In this document: piece by piece, positions 22,932-33,691 of the stretch | How the letters are laid out: each line of letters opens with the position of its first letter | Position numbering within the stretch: position 1 is the first letter of the stretch | DNA from: Campanula takesimana | Lineage: Eukaryota; Streptophyta; Magnoliopsida; Asterales; Campanulaceae | Length of the DNA: 64,000 nt | Assembly (NCBI GenBank): GCA_026119855.1 | Contig: JAOWBW010000044.1 | Location: forward strand, 1,550,001-1,614,000 | Direction: 5' to 3' | Translations under genes and position numbers: made by a program | The notes under the pieces: generated by a model | What the model saw: only the letters and a program-made list of their open reading frames with translations | Databases searched by the model: none | Told to the model about the DNA's origin: nothing

Positions 22932-24488
22932 TGTCACTTAAGCCCCAGATCTCGCGACAAGCATGAACCTATATATTTTCGAACAAGCAAGGAGAACCAG
23001 CTGGACTCACACAAGAATGTACAAGTAGATATTTATTTGAACTACGGGAGAAGAACTAATCCAAAAGTAGTGGACTAGATCAACAAGGAACATGCTTCAA
23101 GTAATCAAGAAGTCACCTTGTTATCAAGCAACTATATGCAATGTTTGCACATACACAACAAGAACATGTCTCATACAAGTTAGTGCTTGTTCATAGCACT
23201 TTTTGGTTCATTACCATACATATGTATTGGTGTCAAGTACAAGCTTTTATTATCTTATATTCAAGTTATAAGTCCAATCTTTGGATATTCAAGCATGTAT
23301 AAGAGTTATACATTTTACTCTTACAAGATCTTAATCCTATTCTTAGGATGTTCAAGTCTAAAACTTTATGCTAATGCCCCTAAGGTGCACAATCATTGGT
23401 TCAAGACAAGTATAACACATTAGTGCTTATTCATAGCACTTTCAAGACATAAAGAAGAGTTACTACTCTTATACTTAAGTTCTCATTTGAGTTCTATAAG
23501 TGTTCATGTTCAAGACTAAGTTCTAATGCCCCCAAAAGGTACATATACACTTGTAGGACATCTTATACTAAGGCTATATGCCTTCGGAGGGATAAGCTTT
23601 CATTTCAATTTAGATTTAAAAAACTTTAGTTAGAACAGGGGACCGGGCGGGCGCCTAAGGTAGACCGGGCGGGCGCTCATTGAAACACCTTTGAAACCCA
23701 GAACTTCTATTGAAAAGGGAGGGCGCCTGGTGGACCTCCAGGCGGGCGCCTGGTGCCAAATTCAGCAAACCTCAATTTCTTTCCCAGGCTTAGAAATCTC
23801 CGTCCCAAGCGTAGGAGTAACTTTTTACTAACAATTTTAACAACTCCAAAAGTATAAACAAAACTCAAATCACCATTTCAAGTTACTTTTGCTTTCTAAC
23901 ACAGAGGGTTTATTACTCCCTTTGTCTCAAAATTACAAGTACCACAAAAATCATCCCAAACACAAAATTAACATTCACAAGTATCAGGAATAACATTTAT
24001 GCATGTTATTACAAGCAAGAGAGAGCTAATAACTTACCAAGTCAAAAATCAAAATTACCCAAACATATTTCTGTTCGGTCTGGAACGCTCTATTCAACGC
24101 CACGAATATTTATCCGGGATCAGAATCAAGAACGGAGGGATAATAAAGCTCGAGGAGTCGAAAATAGGGTAAACCCTAACCCTAGCTTATGAAACAGAGG
24201 AAACAACGAGAATGATTTGGGTGAAATGCCTTTCTCAGGTAAACCAAAACTAGATATACATTCAAGTTTGGGGAACTGACACTTAGGCCCCTCAAGTTTC
24301 ACTTTTACAAAAAGGCCCCTAAAGTCAAATTTTCACAAATGACCCAAAAGTCAAAACTAGACATTTAACCACCTAAATATTCTAAAGCAGTTAAGAAATT
24401 AACCCAAATAAAACTAACACATAATATGCAAGTTCAAGTATTTAACAAGTAAGTCAAATATTTAACAAGAAATAGGATGGGCGTTACA
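22932..24488 (-). repeat. 3' LTR of element 2, inner segment
   Basis: Continues the LTR interrupted by element 3 and ends in GGGCGTTACA. It matches 29974-31534 with about 36 substitutions and a 4-bp indel. It carries four GC-rich near-palindromic motifs (GGGCGGGCGCC type) at 23641-23764. Confidence 0.92.
23641..23764 (-). repeat. GC-rich motif cluster in the LTR of element 2
   Basis: Four copies around GGGCGGGCGCC, including the near-palindrome CCAGGCGGGCGCCTGG at about 23748-23763. The partner LTR has the same cluster at about 30688-30800. The sequence is unrelated to the 15-mers of elements 3 and 4, but the arrangement (four short CpG-rich repeats in an AT-rich LTR) is alike. Confidence 0.8.
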
Positions 24489-24502
24489 TCCTCCCCACCT
24501 TA
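24489..24502 (-). other. Polypurine tract of element 2
   Basis: On the - strand AAGGTGGGGAGGA directly precedes the 3' LTR, fixing the element's orientation. Confidence 0.85.
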
Positions 24503-24523
24503 AAGAAAATTCGCCCACGAATT

Positions 24524-27500
24524 TTACTTACCAAAGTTTTCAAATAGGCTCGGGTATTTATCTCACATCTCTTTCTCGGTTTCCCAAGTAGCCTCTTCTA
24601 TTTCATGATTCCTCCAAAGGACCTTCACAATAGGAATCCTTTTGGTACGCAAGACTTGCTCTTTCCAGTCAAGAATTTCAATAGGTTGTTCTTCATAAGA
24701 CAAATCAGGCTGAAATGGAATAGCCTCATACTCAAGAACATGCGAATCATCCTCCATATACTTGCGAAGCATGGACACATGAAACACATCATGAATACCA
24801 GATAAAGAAGGTGGTAAAGCCACTCTATAAGCTAACTTCCCAACTCTTTCAAGAATCTCAAATGGACCGATATAACGAGGAGATAACTTTCCTTTCTTCC
24901 CAAATCTCTTAATACCTCTACGAGGAGAGACCTTCAAGAATACAAAGTCACCTACCTGAAATTCAAGATCCCTTCTACGATGATCTGCATAACTCTTTTG
25001 TCGACTCTGAGCTGTGCGCAATCTATCTCGAATGAGTTTCACACTCTCAACTGATTGTTGAACCATTTCAGGACCCAAGAGTCTAGCTTCTCCCACTTCA
25101 TCCCAGCATATAAGAGATCGACATTTTCTGCCATAAAGAGCCTCATATGGAGCCATTTCAATACTAGACTGAAAACTGTTATTATAAGCAAACTCAGCCA
25201 AAGGAAGATGAGTATCCTAACTGCCTTTGAAATCCACAACACAAGCACGTAACATATCCTCGAGAATCTGTATAAGTCTCTCAGATTGCCCGTCAGATTG
25301 AGGATGAAAATCTCTACTGAAATTCAATTTAGTACCCATGGCACCCTGAAGAGTCTGCCAGAATCGAGAAGTAAAACGAGGATCTCTGTCAAATACAATA
25401 CTCACAGGAACTCCATGGAGTCGAACAATCTCCTGAACATACAAAGATGCCAACTGAGACAATGAATATCCCATGGAAACAGACAAGAAGTGAGCTGATT
25501 TAGTCAACCTGTCCACTATAACCCAAACAGCATCATGGCCTCGTCTGGTACGTGGCAAACCAGTCACAAAATCCATCGTGATATGCTCCCATTTCCATTC
25601 TGGAATTTCTAATGGTTGCAACAAACCTGCTGGACGTTGATGTTCCACTTTCACTTGTTGACAAGTCAAACACTTGGATACATACTCAGCAATTTCTCTT
25701 TTCATATTGTTCCACCAGAAATGTTTCTTCAAGTCTTGGTACATTTTAGTGCTTCCAGGATGAATAGTATACTTGGCTTTGTGAGCCTCTTCAAGAACTT
25801 TCTTCTTTATCTCAAGATTAACTGGAATACAAACTCGGCCTCGAAAGGTAAGAATTCCATCACTGTTGAAAGAAAAATCTGGTTGCTTTCCTTCATTCAT
25901 TCCACTAATAATTTTCTGCAATTCAGAATCAATTACCTGAGCTTCTTTGATCTGTTGGAGTAAATCTGAAGTAGCCTTTATATTAGCAAAAATAACTCCA
26001 TGATTTGATTCACAAGGACTCCAATCACACAAGTCTTCTAACAATTTCCATTCACGAATCATCAAACAAGAAATATAAGTCTTTCTGCTCAGTGCATCTG
26101 CTACCACATTTGCCTTTCCTGGATGATAAAGGATTGTACAATCATGATCCTTCAATTTCTCCATCCATCTACGTTGTCTCATGTTAAGTTCTTTCTGAGA
26201 AAACAAGTACTTCAAGCTCTTATGATCTGTGAAGACTTCAAATTTGGTTCCATACAAGTAATGCCTCCATTTATGCAAAGCAAAAATAATCGCACCCAAC
26301 TCTAAATCATGAGTAGGATAATTCTTTTCATAAGGAGATAATTTTCGAGAAGCATAAGCTATTACCTTGCCATCTTGCATCAAAACACAACCCAATCCTT
26401 CTTTAGAAGCATCAGTATAAACCATGAAATGCTCAGAACCACTAGGCAAAGCCAAGACTGGAGCTGTAGTTAAGCGCCTTTTCAACTCTTGAAAACTTGT
26501 TTCACATTTGTCATTCCACTCAAAATAAATAGCTTTTCGAGTCATATTAGTCAATGGAGTAGCAATCTTGGAGAATCCCTCAATGAACCTCCGATAATAA
26601 CTAGCCAAGCCCAAGAAACTACGGATCTCTGTCACTGTAGTTGGCCTCTTCCAGTTTACAACTGCTTCAACTTTGGAAGGATCTACTGCAATACCAGTAG
26701 CAGACACAACATGTCCCAAGAATGAAGCCTCTTCTAACCAGAAAGCACATTTGCTGAATTTTGCAAATAATTGTTTCTCACGAAGAACTTGCAATACCAC
26801 TCTGAGATGTTGTTCATGCTCAACCCGTGATTTACAATACACAAGAATGTCTTCAATGAATACCACCACAAAACAATCAAGATATGGCTTGAAGATACGG
26901 TTCATCAAATCCATAAATACAGCTGGAGCATTTGTCAAACCGAATGGCATAACAATAAACTCATAATGCCCATACCTGGTACGGAAAGCTGTCTTTGGTA
27001 TATCCTCAGATCTGATTTTCAACTGATGATAACCACTTCTCAAGTCAAGCTTCGAGTATACTACCGAACCCTGAAGCTGATCAAACAAGTCATCAATATG
27101 AGGTAACGGATATTTGTTCTTGATAGTTACCTGATTAAGATCTCTGTAATCAATACACAATCGCAGAGTCCCATCTTTCTTTCTGACAAATAATACTGGT
27201 GCACCCCACGGTGATACACTAGGCCTGATGAAGCCCCTTTCAAGCAATTCCTCAAGCTGTGTCTTTAATTCTCTTAACTCAGCTGGAGCCATTCTATACG
27301 GTGCTTTAGAGATTGGTGTTGTACCTGGTAATAACTCAATACAGAACTCAAGCTCTCGATCAGGTGGCATGCTATACTCAGAAGAGAACACATCTGAAAA
27401 TTCAGACACAACAGGAATATCTTCTATCTTGGGAACAGATAAACTCTGGTCAAGCACACATGTGAGATACCCGGCATAACCATGAGATAAAAGTTTTCTA

Positions 27501-27952
27501 GCTTTTAAAGCAGAAATAACATGTATAGCACATAAAGGCCTATCACCTTCAAAGGTAAAATCAGGCAAACCAGGGATAGAAAAAGTTACTACTTTTCTAT
27601 GACAATCAACAGATGCATGATGCACATAAAGCCAATCCATGCAAAGAATCACGTCAAAGTCCCTTATAGGTAACACGACTAGGTCAGCAAGAAGGGCATG
27701 ATCACCCACAAGAACCTCACATTTCTTGAAAACCTTTGAAGCAAACATGCAATCTCCCATAGGGGAAGATACTTCTAGCACATAAGGCATAGAATCAGGA
27801 AGAACATGCAAATGCGACACAAAATGAGATGCCACATAAGAATGAGATGAGCCTGGATCTATCAAGACTCGCGCTCTCGTACTAGAAAGTAATATAGTAC
27901 CTCCTATGACCGCAGAAGACTCAGCTACACCCTGCTGATCTAGAGCAAACAC
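24524..27952 (-). pseudogene. Element 2 pol (protease, RT, RNase H, integrase, chromodomain), broken
   Basis: A 911-codon open stretch (27952-25217) starts with protease (VLIDPGSSHSY). RT, RNase H and integrase follow, up to a nonsense TAG at 25217-25219 where relatives have Trp before DTHLPL. The same frame continues 25201-24563 with the integrase end and chromodomain (VLWRNHEIEEATWE), is stopped by a TGA near 24563, and the family C-terminus runs on to 24524. The RT motif reads FIEDIL: the first catalytic Asp of the usual FIDDIL is Glu (codon 26852-26854 on +). The integrase reads VFDRDPRF where relatives have VSDRDPRF. The element is certainly dead as an autonomous unit. Confidence 0.93.
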
Positions 27953-28983
27953 TCGACCCTAAACTTTAGGTCGACCCCCACTATCTCTCTTAGAACCTGA
28001 GGCCTGTTGACTTGTACTCCCAACTTGACTTCCCTTGCCTTTAGGAAAATTCTTGACAAAGTGCCCAGTTTCACCACAAGATAAACACTTCCCTTGCTTT
28101 AGCCAACACTTGTCTTCAGAATGGCTTTCTTTCGAACAATAACCACATACTCTCCTGGAACCTTGGACTGTTGTCCTCGAACCAGTTGATACACTACCTT
28201 TACTTTCAGTTGGTTGTCAGAATCGACGATCTTGGCGGCTAGATTTACCGCCCTTAGAACCAGATCCCTGAGCTTTTTCTGATACACGACCGGTCATGGT
28301 TGTTCCCAACTTCACCTTGTGTTCTTCAATGTCATTTTCAATAGCATAAGCCTTCTCCACTGCTTGATGATAACTAGTAAGATGTAGAGAGAGAAGTTGC
28401 TTCCTATACTCAGTCATCAACCCTTTCACAAATCTCTGTGCCTTCTTGGTTTCATTTGGAACTAAGTGATCACAATACCTTACCAATTCTGTGAACTTGG
28501 TTGAGTATTGCCCCACTGTCAAGCTTCCCTGCTCCAGATTAAGAAATTCCATCTCTTTCCTGTCTTGGACCACTGTTGGAATAAACTGTGACTTGAATGC
28601 TTTAAGAAATTCTCCCAAGTCTGTGGTACCCCTTCCAGTTCCCAGCTTTTATTCAACACTTGCCACCAATGTTCAGCGGCTTTCTCAAGTTTAAAGGTTG
28701 CAAAGGTTACCTTATCACCACTTGCACATCTCAAGGCTGTAAAGATCTTCTCAATACTTTCAATCCACTCCTCTGCCTTCTTAGCATCAAATTCCCCATC
28801 AAAGCTACGAGGTTTCAACTTCAAGAACCTTGTAAGGCGATTAGGATAATCCCAGTCTATATTATCAACCATCTCTTCTTGAAGAGTTATAGATCTCAGC
28901 TGATTACTACCACTTGTACCTTCAGAACTCATTGTACCTTTAGGTAAACACTCGGCATTAATAACACCCCAAGACTCACCCAT
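27953..28983 (-). pseudogene. Element 2 gag, broken by a frameshift and nonsense codons
   Basis: Starts at 28983 or, more likely, at the internal ATG 28932 (MSSEGTSGSNQ). The gag domain with EHWWQV is readable. The frame shifts by one base near 28611-28618, continues (FIPTVVQDRKEMEFLNLEQGS) to a TGA near 28218, then a zinc-knuckle region CLSCGETGHFVKNF follows. Its last Cys is replaced by Phe. A TAG near 27960 separates it from protease. Damage is consistent with decay after insertion. Confidence 0.88.
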
Positions 28984-29054
28984 ACCTAGGCCATAGACCC
29001 TATCCAGACTTAGAGCAAACTAAGGTAGCTAAACAGGGTAGCTAAACCAGGGTA

Positions 29055-29066
29055 TCTCTGATACCA
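29055..29066 (-). other. Primer-binding site of element 2
   Basis: On the - strand TGGTATCAGAGA lies three bases inside the 5' LTR boundary. It matches the iMet primer site except for the last base. Confidence 0.88.
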
Positions 29067-29069
29067 ACC

Positions 29070-31534
29070 TGACACGCCCCCAGGCCCCGGGATCCCCTAA
29101 TAGAACCTCGAACCCGTTGGGAGTTACTAACGAGAAACAAGAAACTTAACAAGAAACTTAATGACATCTGTTTAACAAATTGACATGATATATATACTCT
29201 AGAGTAAGGAGCTATACTAGCTCACAACACGAGTTCTAAACAAGAAAATTAAAACCAAACTTAAATACATACACAGCGGAAGATATGCCTAGCACAAAAG
29301 CTGGCATTAAGAGTACTATACAAGATGTCTAATGACAACAAGAACTGAACAAGACTGTCTACCCCATAATAAGGAGTTATACAACCCATAATACATCGTC
29401 CTCACCAAATGTAAAAGGACACAAGCCCCAAAAGAATCACGACCCGCGTAGTAAGCTCCCTGCTATGTCGAGCCTCGCTGCGCACTATCCTTCCTTTGAT
29501 CTAAGGAAAACAATTAAACAAGAAACGGGGTGAGATAAATCTCAGTAAGCTATTAGATGCAACTACATGACATGTTATCATGCAATTCAAGTAGATACTC
29601 AAGTAATCATATATCAAGTATCATCAAGAAACAAGTATATGAGAGGCTAAGCCACTCATCAAGTAGCACATAAGGCTAAACAAGCAAGCTATAAAGGATA
29701 TTGCTTTCTTCCTTATTCCTCCCAAGAATACCATTGTTGTCGTAGCTTGTATTACTTTGACAGTCACGATCAATAACAAGAAACTGATTATTCAGTATAT
29801 ATCAGAAGACCCGGTAACCAGTGTCATTCTCAAGATCAATACTCACGAGGTGTTCACGAGGTGTTCAAGAGTTTAGCATTCACTTAAGTCAGGCGTATTG
29901 CTCCAACCAAGGAAGCTATGCCCTTACTATGGCCGGTAGTAAGGGGTCAAGCGCAAATACATAAAGACCCGATTGTCACTTAAGCCCCAGCTCTCGCGAC
30001 AAGCGTGAACCTATATATTTCTGAACAAGCAAGGAGAACCAGCTGGACTCACACAAGAATGTACAAGTAGATATTTACTTGAACTACGGGAGAAGAACTA
30101 ATCCAAAAGTAGTGGACTAGATCAACAAGGAACATGCTTCAAGTAATCAAGAAGTCACCTTGTTATCAAGCAACTATATGCAATGTTTGCACATACACAA
30201 CAAGAACATGTCTCATACAAGTTAGTGCTTGTTCATAGCACTTTTTGGTTCATTACCATACATATGTATTGGTGTCAGTCAAGTACAAGATTTTATTATC
30301 TTATATTCAAGTTATAAGTCCAATCTTTGGATATTCAAGCATGTATAAGAGTTATACATTTTACTCTTACAAGATCTTAATCCTATTCTTAGGATGTTCA
30401 AGTCTAAAACTTTATGCTAATGCCCCTAAGGTGCACAATCATTGGTTCAAGACAAGTATAACACATTAGTGCTTATTCATAGCACTTTCAAGACATAGAG
30501 AAGAGTTACTACTCTTATACTTAAGTTCTCATTTGAGTTCTATAAGTGTTCATGTTCAAGACTAAGTTCTAATACCCCCAAAAGGTACATATACACTTGT
30601 AGGACATCTTATACTAAGGCTATATGCCTTAGGAGGGATAAGCTTTCATTTCAATTTAGATTTAAAACACTTTAGTTGGAACAGGGGACCGGGCGGGCGC
30701 CTAAGGCAGACCGGGCGGGCACTCATTGAAACACCTTTGAAACCCAAAACTTCTGTTGAAAAGGACGGGCGCCTGGTGGACCTCCAGGCGGGCGCCTGGT
30801 GCCAAATTCAGCAAACCTCAATTTCTTTCCCAGGCTTAGAAATCTCCGTCCCAAGCGTAGGAGTAACTTTTTACTAACAATTTTAACAACTCCAAAAGTA
30901 TAAACAAAACTCAAATCACCATTTCAAGTTACTTTTGCTTTCTTACACAGAGGGTTTATTAATCCCTTTGTCCCAAAATTACAAGTACCACAAAAATTAT
31001 CCCAAACATGAAATTAACATTCACAAGTATCAGGAATAACATTTATGTATGTTATTACAAGCAAGGGGGAGCTAATAACTTACCAAGTCAAAAATCAAAA
31101 TTACCCAAACTTATTTTTGTTCGGTCTGGAACGCTCTATTCAACGCCACGAATATTTATCCGGGATCAGAATCAAGAACGGAGGGATAATAAAGCTCGAG
31201 GAGTCGAAAATAGGGTAAACCCTAACCCTAGCTTATGAAACAGAGGAAACAACGAGAATGATTTGGGTGAAATGCCTTTCTCAGGCAAACCAAAACTAGA
31301 TATACATTCAAGTTTGGGGAACTGACACTTAGGCCCCTCAAGTTTCACTTTTACAAAAAGGCCCCTAAAGTCAAATTTTCACAAATGACCCAAAAGTCAA
31401 AACTAGACATTTAACCACCTTAATATTCTAAAGCAGTTAAGAAATTAACCCAAATAAGACTAGCACATAATATGCAAGTTCAAGTATTTAACAAGTATGT
31501 CAAATATTTAACAAGAAATAGGATGGGCGTTACA
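29070..31534 (-). repeat. 5' LTR of element 2
   Basis: 2465 bp, + strand ends TGACACGCCC and GGGCGTTACA; this is the uninterrupted LTR copy. It includes the GC-rich motif cluster (30688-30800). Near 31331-31400 it holds degenerate repeats on the - strand of the GAAACTTGAGGGGCCTAAG type, resembling the minisatellite unit in the element 1 LTR. Confidence 0.94.
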
Positions 31535-33646
31535 CCCGACGAAGGTGGAGGCAATAATGGATTGGGAATGACCGACTACAGTAACCGAAATAAGGAGTTT
31601 CTTGGGTTTAGCTGGTTACTATAGAAGGTTCGTAGAGGGATTTTCGAAGTTATCAGGACCATTGACGAAGCTGACGCAGAAGGCAGCTAAGTTTGTTTGG
31701 TCAGAAGAGTGTGAGAAAAGTTTTCAAGAATTGAAGAATAGATTAGTATCTGCACCAGTATTAACACTACCGACAGGGACGGAAGGTTTTGTTATTTACA
31801 GTGATGCGTCGTTAAAAGGACTAGGCTGTGTACTGATGCAAAATGAGAAGGTGATAGCTTATGCATCTAGGCAGTTGAAAGTACATGAAAGAAATTACCC
31901 GACCCATGATTTGGAGTTAGCAGCAGTAGTGTTTGCCTTGAAAATTTGGAGACATTATCTGTATGGCGTGAAATGTCAGATTTTTACAGATCACAAGAGC
32001 CTTAAGTATATCTTCACGCATAAGGAATTGAATATGAGACAACGGAGGTGGCTAGAACTTCTCAAGGATTACGACTGTGAAATATTGTATCATCCTGGGA
32101 AAGCCAACAAGGTGGCAGATGCCTTAAGTAGGAAGAATCACGGAATGTTGGCTACGTTGATCTCTAAGGGGGTAAGCATATGGAAGGATGTCAAGGAGAT
32201 AAACTTGATAGTAAAAGTAAGCGGATATTTGGGCAGAATTAAAGAGGCACAAGAGTTAGACGAGGAGAGAGAAGCTCTAATCGGAAAAGGGCAAGCAAAG
32301 GATCTTCACATGGGCGAAGATGGAATTCTGAGATACCAAAAGAGAGTATGGGTGCCAAATAATGATGAAATTAAGAGAGAGATACTGAGAGAAGCTCATT
32401 GCTCAAAGTTCTCTGTACATCCGGGGAGTACTAAAATGTATAGAGATATTAAGGAGTCATATTGGTGGAATAATATGAAGAATGACGTGGCAGAGTATGT
32501 GCATAGATGTCTGACGTGTCAACAAGTTAAGAGTGAACATCAGAAACCAGCAGGGTTACTGCAATCATTACCAATTCCCGAATGGAAGTGGGAGAATATT
32601 GCTATGGATTTCGTAAGTGGGTTGCCAAAGATGGCAGGGAAGTATGACGCTATATGGGTTATCGTAGACCGATTGACTAAGTCAGCACATTTTCTGGCAA
32701 TCAAGAAGACTGATTCGTTGGAGAAGTTGGCCAAGTTGTACATCGACGAGATAGTAAGGTTACATGGAATCCGGTCACAATCGTGTCTGATCGAGATGCT
32801 AGGTTCACTTCTAAATTTTGGAATAGCCTACAGGAAGAATTGGGAACAGAATTGACCATGAGTACGGCGTTTCATCCACAGACAGATGGACAGTCGGAAA
32901 GGACTATCCAGACACTAGAAGACATGCTGAGGGCTACTTCGTTAGATTGGCCAAACGCATGGGACGAACACTTACCGTTAGTGGAATTCGCATACAACAA
33001 CAGTTTCCATGCCAGTATTGGGATGGCACCATACGAAGCATTGTATGGGAGGAAGTGTAGATCACCGGCGTGTTGGGACGAAGTTGGTGAGAGGAGGTTA
33101 AGTGGACCGGAACTCGTACAAGTCACGGCGGATAAGGTACAACAGATCCGGAAGTGGCTACAGACTGCGCAGAGTATGCAGAAGTCTTACGCAGACAACA
33201 GAAGGCGAGAACTAGAATTTTAGCCAGGGGATCGAGTATTCCTAAAGATATCACCCACGAAGGGAGTTATGCGTTTTGAGATTAAAGGGAAACTGAGTCC
33301 ACGATACGTGGGACCGTTTGAAATTCTCGATAAGATCGGGGAAGTGGCTTACCGATTGGCGTTACCGCCAGTATTAGCTGGAGTGCATAATGTGTTCCAT
33401 GTATCCATGCTAAGGAAGTATATTCATGATCCGAGTCATGTGATAGAGTACAAGCAGTTAAGAGTTCGGGAAGATTTGACGTACGATGAACGACCAATCA
33501 AGATCGTCGACAGAAAAGACGAGGTCGTAAGAAAGCGTACGGTTCCCTACGTAAAAGTGCAATGGAGCAATCACTCAGAGAGAGAAGCGACATGGGAACA
33601 AGAAAGTGAAATGCGTGAATTGTACCCGGACATCTTCTCGGATTAA
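31535..33646 (+). pseudogene. Element 1 pol, C-terminal part (RNase H, integrase, chromodomain), broken
   Basis: Resumes the frame cut at 5074. RNase H (FVIYSDAS) near 31790, integrase zinc region near 32400-32530, and catalytic region MDFVSGLP, VSDRDARF and GQSERTI between about 32600 and 32900. A chromodomain lies at about 33500-33646 (VKVQWSNHSEREATWEQ). Three lesions: an in-frame TGA at 31569-31571, a one-base frameshift near 32770 just before the second catalytic Asp, and a TAG at 33221-33223. The TGA and TAG fit C-to-T decay of methylated DNA. Confidence 0.93.
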
Positions 33647-33676
33647 GACTTGTCAAAGTTTGAGGACAAACTTCTT

Positions 33677-33691
33677 TTAAGGGGGTAAGAA
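33677..33691 (+). other. Polypurine tract of element 1
   Basis: TTAAGGGGGTAAGAA directly before the 3' LTR. Confidence 0.85.

Larger units (their letters stand above)
5075..31534 (-). mobile_element. Element 2: Ty3/Gypsy chromovirus-like retrotransposon on the - strand, itself interrupted
   Basis: On the + strand its LTRs run TGACAC...GTTACA: the left copy is 5075-5977 plus 22932-24488 and the right copy 29070-31534. CCCGAC occurs at 5068-5073 and again at 31535-31540, consistent with a TSD, with one extra C at the left junction. The interior codes gag-pol on the - strand (28983 down to 24524). The primer-binding site lies next to the right LTR and the purine tract next to the left one, confirming orientation. 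By eye about 53 differences separate the two LTRs (about 2 percent). Confidence 0.93.

Noticed and set aside
24170..24190. Telomere-like AAACCCTAACCCTAG in the LTR of element 2 (and near 31215)
   Set aside because: Only about two units, present in both LTRs; part of the retrotransposon, not an interstitial telomere.
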